Shown in pieces: positions 38,501 through 44,488 of a DNA stretch of 44,488 nt. Within the stretch, counting starts at the first letter, position 1. Each line of letters begins with the position of its first letter. The position numbers were made by a program, and so were the translations under genes. The notes below the pieces were generated by a model, which made no database searches, was not told where the DNA came from, and saw only the letters and a program-made list of their open reading frames with translations. Source of the DNA: a virus; the IMG/VR virus record IMGVR_UViG_3300032297_000176, positions 1 to 44,488 of that record. One strand, written 5' to 3'.

Positions 38501-39033
38501 GTTTTTGCAATGTCACCAAAGGTTAGGTGGGAGTAGTGCAATGCGCCTTGAATTGCGTTTGGTTTAACTGTAGTTAAAGGCACACCTGCTGCTCTGAGGA
38601 ATGCGTCATGCAAGTCAACTTGTTTAATAAATAGGTTTATACCCTTACCGTTAACAAGCGGCTGGCCATCTTTAAAGTAATTTCTAGGAATAGCTGAAAT
38701 ACGAGCATATCCTGCAGCAAGACCGAACTGGTTCATAATGTCAGCCTGCTGTGCTTCGCGCTTGTTTATCTTTCCTTTAGCAGCCTTGATCTCAATGTTC
38801 CCAGCACGTGTGAACTTCTCTGGAAGCTCTTCCTGTCTTACAAGTCGTTTAACGCTTTCTTCAACCGCAATGTCAACTCCGGTGACAATTCGCTCAGCTG
38901 CCTTTACTTCACCCTGAGTGAAAAGACGCTGTACGTTTGTTGAGAAGTAATCAGAGATAAACTTACCCATTGCTGGTGTTGTTTTTGCAACGTCTGCAAC
39001 GATTCCAGCAACGTCAACTGTACATTTTGACAA
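35530..39033 (-). CDS. Large internal virion / ejection protein, 1167 aa
   Basis: Mostly helical, with an amphipathic Lys/Ala-rich N-terminal third, an acidic Ser/Glu middle near residue 420-450 and aromatic-rich segments toward the C-terminus. Proteins of this size directly after another giant protein in a podovirus late operon are usually ejected into the host to form a channel (T7 gp15/gp16 analogues). No clear lytic transglycosylase, MuF or peptidase motif was found. It follows the 1330-residue gene by one base. The exact family is unknown. Confidence 0.7.
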   Translation of the reverse strand: MSKCTVDVAGIVADVAKTTPAMGKFISDYFSTNVQRLFTQGEVKAAERIVTGVDIAVEESVKRLVRQEELPEKFTRAGNIEIKAAKGKINKREAQQADIMNQFGLAAGYARISAIPRNYFKDGQPLVNGKGINLFIKQVDLHDAFLRAAGVPLTTVKPNAIQGALHYSHLTFGDIAKTFLGLSKANKFGSFVLRSPKAAENIQSQNIAEAVRRIVEHGDIYGKINLETDLELLRPQIVDALKNPSGLGRPKKGSKAGDEYDAAISWANSAEGSKLVDELADELLSEDTLTALVKANEQMRIINLTLSKGDGLRMADSVLRVITALPNPNDRIYAYGDFLLNDRFRKMFDEDAMVNMTPEEVNLAFGQNFIAQFFSGIKDESIVIATSQTRKATAKNADVKKSQATGKATRVEVNKSEEADFKQISSDAGAKAASEMDDPNVRVQEPSEEAAELARKFQLEFEVGPLLGGVVRSFNWLSDKATMGGRMKTSLIGTEHFRLENAATMSGQLGKFFNQYGRDKDLFNATFEALKKVDITKGLDEALKGMPENQKAIAAPMAEFIQQIFGAGSRNNLDMNGIFGREMEKSMKAIGLGKYVDQISANSGFSNDAWGAWWKDLTLEPEDNIINVMGKTYAAMQLSKIKPTMAASLRQHFSHTADGLTREQAIKAGYKPIADNTPLGEYLKTGEKPPLFHPDIINKMSAVNAHLEYERAFNGKWQKFWNVADTSIGVIKSSITIWRPGHHMVSFIGNTLFNTAAGVMPSDYVMAMKMIAKRGDVLDIDETVLTNAIRAGAPEGYKVKESSETITVLLNGKKQEVPLEVILRMADEIAGVPISPRRAKDVPDDNNMNQFGTDGIVQRNALLRGISTTDHNIAKIAAARDNLARYALFVRELKRGTFKDLEDAALQAGQIVHEFHPTVGTLSAGERKIARRLFFFYTWQKQALFKVAELAANQPQWITMPSKMQYALATGNGMNPESFGDGWDPNGLYASYFTNSVFAPQFKDEDLGAIGVRPASPQLDIMDAYFSQFNVQPGRGFWEGLGEMMAGAGANIFAKNVSPLARIPMELATGNKVDNMGKIDNVAEYLVDQTGLGSLSRMTGFTPWGEQRSDFKDGEYGEKDRERQSWNWLFGAKTTYYQSPASLEIARQEQVDYWARVYKTGKYAEDK

Positions 39034-39034
39034 A

Positions 39035-42000
39035 CTATTCTCCTCTAATTACTCGGTCTAGAAACTGTGTTGGTTCTGGAGCTAGTTGGCCAAATCGAGC
39101 CCTACAAGCGTCATCTACGTTACTTACTGCATCTTCTGTGAACTGTATAACCTTGCGCTGTAGCTCGCCTGGATCCGTCTTCTGCACAGCTTCAAGGATA
39201 GCAATGTTTTCATCAATAGACAGAGTAAATACCTTTTGAGCCTGGTGCATAACTGCTTCGCTCTTTGCAGCAGACTCAACACCCTGGATGAGGTCCTTGT
39301 ATGCAATAGCTGCGTTTTTCTGGAACTCCTGGAAGATCTGCTTTGGAGTTGCCTCTGGAGCCATCTTTACGCCTAGCTCTTTTAGGACTCTACCTAGCAG
39401 GGCAGCCTGCTCTGGTGATGCGGTTAATTCCTTTGAAGTAATAGCGCCAGCAACAGTGTCAATTGCTTTCATTACGTTGGAGACAGCTGCAAGCTGGTTT
39501 GGCCCCGCGTTAGTCTGAGTCTGGTACTTCCTGTTTAGCTTTTCACGGCCTGGAGCTCTACCAGTAAATTGGCTACCGGACTGAGTTAGTAATGTTGCGT
39601 CAGCATCGTCAACTTCAACTGGAAAAGACTTGCCTTCAGCAGTAAAACTACGAGAGATCTTCTCGGTCTTTAGTGGATCCGGTGCTCCGCTTTCAGTGTC
39701 TCTTGCAATCTTTTGCTTACGCTCACCGCGAGTTGGCGCTAGGTCATCTCGTTTAATGAATAGTTTCTTAGCTGGCTTAGCTGCAAGCATCTTTGTAGCA
39801 TCTTCAAATCCAGCCACAAGCATTTCAGCATCAGCGAAGCTCTTAACCTTAGGGTTTTCATCCATTAGCTTACGAGCCATCATTGCAATCGATGCTTCGT
39901 CTAGAGAGCTTGCTGGCTTGCTGATTCTAATAGAGTGACCAGTTACAGCGTTAGATGCTGCGTCAAGTTTCTTTAGTACCCAATCTTTTACGACTGGCTG
40001 TATTCTGTCAATTTCAATTTCAGATTTTAGCTGGTTTAGTTTAGCCACAAGAAGACGAGCAGCTTCGTTACCTGCAACAAGCTGAGACCCAGGAGGCAAG
40101 CCTGCTCCGGATCTAACAATTGTCATAAAGTCAGGAATAGAGTTGCCTTCAGCGTCCACTACATCAAACTTTGCTCCACGACTCTTGGTGGTTGCGTAGG
40201 TTAGAATCTCGTCTTCTGGGAATAGAGCGTTGCTTAAAACAGTGCGATCGCCATTTTCGTCAACTAGCTTTTGAGTAACTCTCTTTACTTTTCCTAATGC
40301 TGAGCTAATTGTTGGCTCAAGCCCACCAGTGCCCCGTACCATTCTGTTAGGCTCACGAATGATCATTGCCGGTAGGTTCTCTATAACCTGAGCAAGCGTG
40401 GTAGTCACTTTACCGTTATGTGATGTCAGGATCTGTACAGGGATACCTAGTGGGATAGCACCGAGCCCGACAAGACCAGATTTACCTTGAGTAAATATCT
40501 GCGATCCTGGTACGTTGTTAGTTTGCTTCCAAAGCTCTTTTTCAGCAAGCTCGACGTTTGCTAGCTGCCCAGCATTGCGGGAGCGGAAGTCCTCCCAAAG
40601 CCTGGACTGCTTGCGAGCAATTGCCTGCTCTTTGGTCTCTCCATTTATCGCCCTAACCCCAGCCTTAGAGATAGGTGTTTTACCAAGAGCTATCTCAAGA
40701 TCCTTAGGGTTATTAAGTAGAGGATCTGCCGGGAAGAATCTCTCTAGGTACTCTACGGTGAATAGAGGCTTGGAATAGGTTCCTTCTTTAGCGGACCATG
40801 TTGTTGGAGCAAATGGTTTCGGCAGGTCTAATGATCTACCCTCAGCAGCTGCTGCAGCTGTAAGAAGATCGGTTGCGTCTGTAGGTGTGTTAATTACCTT
40901 AGATAGAGCGTTTGCGGTGTTACCTGGAAGCTTTGTAGTTAGCTCAATTAGGTCTTCAGCAATGTTAGATAGTCTTGCACCGCCGTCAATTCTGTTTTTT
41001 AGCAAGCCAAGAGTCTTTAGCACAGTTGCGTGCTCTGTGCTTCCTGGCTTAACAAACTCGCTGTCGGTGATCTTTTCAAGAGAGCTCTTGATTGACGCAA
41101 AGTCCTCAGGCTTGTATTCACTTCCGCGAAGTGGCTGCGCAACCATTCCTAGATCGTCAAGGATAACATCAGCCTTAGTTAGCAACACCGCTGTTGATCT
41201 ACCGATCAAGCTGTTTGTTGCAGCAACTACGTTTTCAAGTGCAGCATACTCAGAAGGTAACGCAACGTATGAATCAGGAAGTAGTCCAGCTTTTTGCTCA
41301 GCAAACTTGAATGGTCTGCCATTCTCGTCAAGTCCAAACTTGTTAACCCATGAGTTTTGTCCACGAGTTTCGGTTGTCATAGCGCGACGAGCAAGGGGAG
41401 AAAACATCATTGAGTGAGAGATCCAAGCAGCTTCTTCTCCATCACCCTGGAAGCTTCTACCAGATGCTGCGTGACCAAAGAAGTCGTGCACTGCACGGAA
41501 CTTGTCGTTAATGTCCTTGGTTAGAATCGGGTGAACTTGGTCATCTGCTGTCTTGTAAACCTTTAGGGTGTTGTTCTCCATGACATCTTTCATCATGGCC
41601 TGAGCGTCAGGAACGTCTACACCGTCAATTGTCTTTACGTAAGGGTCGCTGTCAACGAAGTCAATCTTGACACCCTTTTCCTCAGTTAGGAATTTGTACT
41701 GATCTTCAACTTCTTCTGAAAGCTTCTTGTATGCAGCAATAACCTGAGGGTCATTAGGATTGCTAATTAAGCGATCGTATTCATCAGCAATCTCACCGGC
41801 GATCTTTGCTGTCTTAACGTTAGCTAGGGTTGCAGCGTCTATAGCAGGTGCAGGTAAGCCTCTAGAGGCTAGGTACTCAGCACGAACCGGACCAACCTTC
41901 TCCCTAGCTGTGCCGAATACGCTCTTGTTTGGCACGCCAGCCTGGTCTAGAACGTTGTCTACGGCCTCCTGTACAGCGCTAGCGTCCTTTTGAATAGGTG

Positions 42001-43027
42001 CTTTAGCGTTTGCCTGGGTCTGTTCTTTCACTGCCTTTTCAGTAGCTTCAGCAACCTCTGCAGCAGTGTCAGGGATCTCTCTTTGAAGTGCAGGTTTATC
42101 TGTAACCTTTGTAGTACCCTCAATAACATCATCCACTGCTTTTGCAGCCGTAGGAAGAAGTTTGAATGGGTCGATTCCATACTTCTCGGTAAATTTAGCA
42201 ACTTTTGCTGGATCAGCATCCTCGCCCTTACGGACGATCTTGCCGGCCTTCTGGATCTTCCTTAGGGCTGCCCACTCTGCATAGTTCTCAGCGTTACCCT
42301 GCATGATTCCACGGTAAAGGTTTCCAAGACCTTCTGTACCGAGCACTGCAGTTCTTGGCCCAGGGGTTGGGTAAAGATCTGCAGTAGGTCCCTTTACGGT
42401 ACCATCTTGGATCTTTATGTCGCGAAGAGGTGAAAGTCTTTGAATCTGCTCTTTTGTATTTGGTGTTACATAAGTGTTAGCAAGTCGCTTGCCAGCTTGA
42501 TCAAAGGCTTCCTTAGTTAAGCGAACACCGGCTCTGCTTGCTGCAGCACCTGCTACGATACCGCGTGAAGTTCCTTTTACACCTGCAGCAATTGCGCCAC
42601 CAGGAACAAGCCACAGTGGGTCTAATGCGATGTCTAGCGCTAATCCCCAACCGGCAGAGTCTGCTTCGCCTACTCCAAGGTCTTGTAGGTTCTGTGACCA
42701 GGTTCTACGCTCTGCAATACCTTGACCAGCGCCACCAAGAATAGATCCAATACCACCAAAAAGATCACCACTCTGGGTCTTTTGAACAGCTTCGCCAATT
42801 CCCTTACCGAGACCGGCGGCAGCGTAGGATCCAGTTGAAAGAAAGTCAATGATACCTTGACCTAGGCTCCAAGCGCTTTCAGGAGCAGTACCGCCTGTTG
42901 GTTCAGTTGTTTCTAACTTTCCGTATTGGGAAAGTTCAGCTGCTGTATCAGAAACTTTTTTTTGCCCAGAAGCGACGTTCTTAGCGACTTGGTTAAAGTA
43001 CGCCTCAAAAGCCTTGTTAGTCGCCAT
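39035..43027 (-). CDS. Large internal virion / ejection protein, 1330 aa, with HDxxGH motif
   Basis: Residues 50-165 hold Gly/Ala/Leu-rich stretches able to insert in membranes (G-S-Y-A-A-A-G-L-G-K-G-I-G and W-L-V-P-G-G-A-I-A-A-G-V). At about 512-540 lies R-A-V-H-D-F-F-G-H-A-A-S-G followed by G-E-E-A-A-W-I-S-H-S-M-M-F and then T-E-T-R-G-Q-N-S-W. The His/Asp/Glu layout (H514, D515, H519, H538) looks like a metal-dependent active site; I recall similar sequence in big phage virion proteins without assigned activity. The remainder is helical. A polyvalent ejection protein carrying an enzyme domain is the best reading. Confidence 0.72.
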   Translation of the reverse strand: MATNKAFEAYFNQVAKNVASGQKKVSDTAAELSQYGKLETTEPTGGTAPESAWSLGQGIIDFLSTGSYAAAGLGKGIGEAVQKTQSGDLFGGIGSILGGAGQGIAERRTWSQNLQDLGVGEADSAGWGLALDIALDPLWLVPGGAIAAGVKGTSRGIVAGAAASRAGVRLTKEAFDQAGKRLANTYVTPNTKEQIQRLSPLRDIKIQDGTVKGPTADLYPTPGPRTAVLGTEGLGNLYRGIMQGNAENYAEWAALRKIQKAGKIVRKGEDADPAKVAKFTEKYGIDPFKLLPTAAKAVDDVIEGTTKVTDKPALQREIPDTAAEVAEATEKAVKEQTQANAKAPIQKDASAVQEAVDNVLDQAGVPNKSVFGTAREKVGPVRAEYLASRGLPAPAIDAATLANVKTAKIAGEIADEYDRLISNPNDPQVIAAYKKLSEEVEDQYKFLTEEKGVKIDFVDSDPYVKTIDGVDVPDAQAMMKDVMENNTLKVYKTADDQVHPILTKDINDKFRAVHDFFGHAASGRSFQGDGEEAAWISHSMMFSPLARRAMTTETRGQNSWVNKFGLDENGRPFKFAEQKAGLLPDSYVALPSEYAALENVVAATNSLIGRSTAVLLTKADVILDDLGMVAQPLRGSEYKPEDFASIKSSLEKITDSEFVKPGSTEHATVLKTLGLLKNRIDGGARLSNIAEDLIELTTKLPGNTANALSKVINTPTDATDLLTAAAAAEGRSLDLPKPFAPTTWSAKEGTYSKPLFTVEYLERFFPADPLLNNPKDLEIALGKTPISKAGVRAINGETKEQAIARKQSRLWEDFRSRNAGQLANVELAEKELWKQTNNVPGSQIFTQGKSGLVGLGAIPLGIPVQILTSHNGKVTTTLAQVIENLPAMIIREPNRMVRGTGGLEPTISSALGKVKRVTQKLVDENGDRTVLSNALFPEDEILTYATTKSRGAKFDVVDAEGNSIPDFMTIVRSGAGLPPGSQLVAGNEAARLLVAKLNQLKSEIEIDRIQPVVKDWVLKKLDAASNAVTGHSIRISKPASSLDEASIAMMARKLMDENPKVKSFADAEMLVAGFEDATKMLAAKPAKKLFIKRDDLAPTRGERKQKIARDTESGAPDPLKTEKISRSFTAEGKSFPVEVDDADATLLTQSGSQFTGRAPGREKLNRKYQTQTNAGPNQLAAVSNVMKAIDTVAGAITSKELTASPEQAALLGRVLKELGVKMAPEATPKQIFQEFQKNAAIAYKDLIQGVESAAKSEAVMHQAQKVFTLSIDENIAILEAVQKTDPGELQRKVIQFTEDAVSNVDDACRARFGQLAPEPTQFLDRVIRGE

Positions 43028-43065
43028 ATTTATAGTCTACCAATGATTGATAGGCATTTGCCTAA

Positions 43066-44325
43066 TTACTCGGATGTAGTTGGGTTTGCTATTGAATTAT
43101 AGTACTGGCTAAGCAATGGAGCTAGCAACGGGCTTTGACTCAAGGAGGCTCTTGCCTGTGGAGAGCTTGCCTTGAATCTTTCGATAGCGATCAGCGGGTC
43201 AGCCTTCTTTTGGCCTGACTTGTTAAATAGATCTGTGTAGTTGTCTGTTACCCAGTCAGCAAAGGTGTTTACTAGCGGTCCAGCAGCCGGCGCTAGGCTA
43301 GGGTTGTTTTGTAGGAATATTCCTACTGGATCCGTAGCCGGTTGACCGTTTTCAATTGCCTGAATCTGCTCAAGGATCTGTAGCTGAGCACCTAGATTTG
43401 GTCCACTTCCGCCACCAGCTTGGCTAGCAGCCTGTGAACGCTGAGTCTGTACATTTGCACGCTCAGCCCTGATTGCAGCCAATGCGTCCTCTAGAGAACG
43501 CTGAAGAGTGTTTGTTGCGGACTCCTGCTGTAATCCGTAACCAATTTGCTGATTAGCTCCCTGCTGTTGTGCGATTGCCTCATTTGCAAGCAATGTGTTT
43601 TCAGCAGCGCTTCTTTGTGCTTCAGCGTCCGTGATCATACCCTCAGACTGCTCGGTAACAATGTCGCCACCAGCGTATTGGCCAGCTAGATCTTCTAGAC
43701 CCAAAGCCTCACGTGCCTGTGTTGCTGTAGCCAATCTTGCGTCTTCTGCTGATCTGGCAGCTCCAGCTCTTTCGGCTTCTTGTGCTGAAAGGCTTGCACG
43801 AATTGCCTCACCGCGAGGTGCAATTTTGTCGATCATACTTTGGTTGATGCCGCTGAGCTTTCCGTAGATGTCAGCAATCTGACCACTGTACTTCTTGTAG
43901 CGCTCGCTTACTCGCTCAGTCTCCTGGTCCAACATGCCTAGAGTAGCGTCATAGCCAGACAGGTCTACGCTACGTCCACCAGAGCCTTGTCCAGCTTGGT
44001 TAAACATTTGGTATAGCAAGTCAAGCATTGGGTTGCTTGGCTGAGGCGCTGCAGGAGCACCATTCATTCGTCTTTCAGCAGCATCAGCGGACTGTGCGCC
44101 GGAAACAAGGCCACGAAGGTCAGTAGGGCTAGGTGTACCTGCTGAGGTTTGAGATCTACCAGTACCTGTTATGTTGCCAAATCTAGGATTTGAAATGTTA
44201 CTAAGGGAGTTTGTGCCAGGCACTCTAAAGACCTGAGAACCTTGCGGGCTAGGAACGTTGCTGTAGCCACCGGCAACTCTATAAACAGGCTTTGGCTTGT
44301 ATTCGCCAGTACTAAAATCACTCAT
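43066..44325 (-). CDS. Helical virion protein, 419 aa
   Basis: The N-terminal 110 residues are disordered and Ser/Gly/Pro/Asn-rich. Residues 125-310 are a long helical, Ala/Gln/Glu-rich region likely to form coiled coil (E-R-V-S-E-R-Y-K-K-Y, then many A-E-A-E/Q-R-S repeats). The C-terminus is mixed. It starts one base after the TAG of the 265-residue gene and is followed by a 38-base gap to the first giant protein. By order and composition it resembles the smallest of the three podovirus ejection proteins. Function inferred. Confidence 0.68.
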   Translation of the reverse strand: MSDFSTGEYKPKPVYRVAGGYSNVPSPQGSQVFRVPGTNSLSNISNPRFGNITGTGRSQTSAGTPSPTDLRGLVSGAQSADAAERRMNGAPAAPQPSNPMLDLLYQMFNQAGQGSGGRSVDLSGYDATLGMLDQETERVSERYKKYSGQIADIYGKLSGINQSMIDKIAPRGEAIRASLSAQEAERAGAARSAEDARLATATQAREALGLEDLAGQYAGGDIVTEQSEGMITDAEAQRSAAENTLLANEAIAQQQGANQQIGYGLQQESATNTLQRSLEDALAAIRAERANVQTQRSQAASQAGGGSGPNLGAQLQILEQIQAIENGQPATDPVGIFLQNNPSLAPAAGPLVNTFADWVTDNYTDLFNKSGQKKADPLIAIERFKASSPQARASLSQSPLLAPLLSQYYNSIANPTTSE

Positions 44326-44326
44326 A

Positions 44327-44488
44327 CTAAATCACACTCGTTACGCCAGCTAGTTGTTTTTGAACCCATTGCTGCAAGGCGGCTTGCTTGGCAGCTCTTC
44401 CCGCAGTTGTCTGCGTCCAGTCATATTGCATTGACTTGGTTTCTCCAGTAGCTGGATCTTTCCAAGAAGTTGTTTCACCCTGTACTAG
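44327..44488 (-). CDS. C-terminal part of the junction-spanning virion gene
   Basis: This is the end of the gene that starts at 759 and leaves the left edge. The first 123 bases are the terminal repeat; the remaining 39 bases add L-Q-Q-W-V-Q-K-Q-L-A-G-V-T-S-V-I (the first four codons shared with the repeat) and the TAG stop at 44327-44329. The frame is the same on both sides of the junction, so the gene is intact in the circular map. Confidence 0.85.
   Translation of the reverse strand, partial: LVQGETTSWKDPATGETKSMQYDWTQTTAGRAAKQAALQQWVQKQLAGVTSVI
44366..44488. repeat. Right copy of the 123-bp terminal direct repeat
   Basis: Identical to bases 1-123. Removing one copy gives a circle of 44,365 bp. 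The length is in the range of k-mer overlaps left by short-read assemblers, which favours an assembly join over a physical terminal repeat. Confidence 0.97.

Overview
The window is one complete or near-complete genome of a tailed bacteriophage of about 44.4 kb. The first and last 123 bases are identical. One minus-strand gene runs in frame off the left edge and finishes at the right edge, so the molecule closes into a circle, through either a terminal repeat or an assembly overlap. The virion genes (terminase, portal, scaffold, HK97-type capsid protein, adaptor, nozzle-like tail protein, two ejection-type proteins of more than 1100 residues, and no long-tail genes) point to a podovirus. A WhiB-like protein, an M23/LysM endolysin and several small protein families familiar from actinophages point to an actinobacterial host. 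The moderate base composition, clearly not GC-rich, would fit a freshwater actinobacterium, but that part is inference.

Layout. (1) A late operon on the minus strand runs from 10782 leftwards through the window junction to 35312: Holliday-junction-type nuclease, terminase large subunit, two overlapping small genes, portal, scaffold, capsid, head-tail proteins, ejection proteins. (2) Diverging from it on the plus strand at 10811-19044 is the fibre and lysis block: collagen-like fibre, collar fibre with HxH motifs, fibre chaperone, Ig-like protein, endolysin, holin candidate, small DNA-binding candidate and metallophosphoesterase. (3) The replication operon lies on the minus strand at 28425-19034: excisionase-like HTH protein, small proteins, a run of tiny Cys-rich proteins, WhiB, SNF2-type helicase, Cas4-like nuclease, OB-fold candidate, PrimPol-SF3 primase-helicase and HNH protein. 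No DNA polymerase or integrase is visible. (4) An accessory region on the minus strand at 32275-28654 carries small genes set in repeated terminator/leader cassettes; it includes an ArdA-like antirestriction protein and a YubB-like protein. (5) A short plus-strand operon at 32353-35322 holds a double-HTH regulator, a metallopeptidase, a MazG-like protein, a terminase-small-subunit candidate and small virion-like proteins.

Working together: the plus operon from 32353 and the accessory cassettes diverge from a shared promoter region and probably act early. The replication operon follows, using PrimPol-SF3 with host polymerase. The two large divergent transcription units that meet at 10783-10810 build and release the virion. 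The most unusual signal is the accessory region: four related non-coding cassettes, three of them sitting just after a near-identical terminator, make the small genes into separate transcription units. Hairpins also bracket the capsid gene, and two operon ends meet in the same 11-base convergent overlap.
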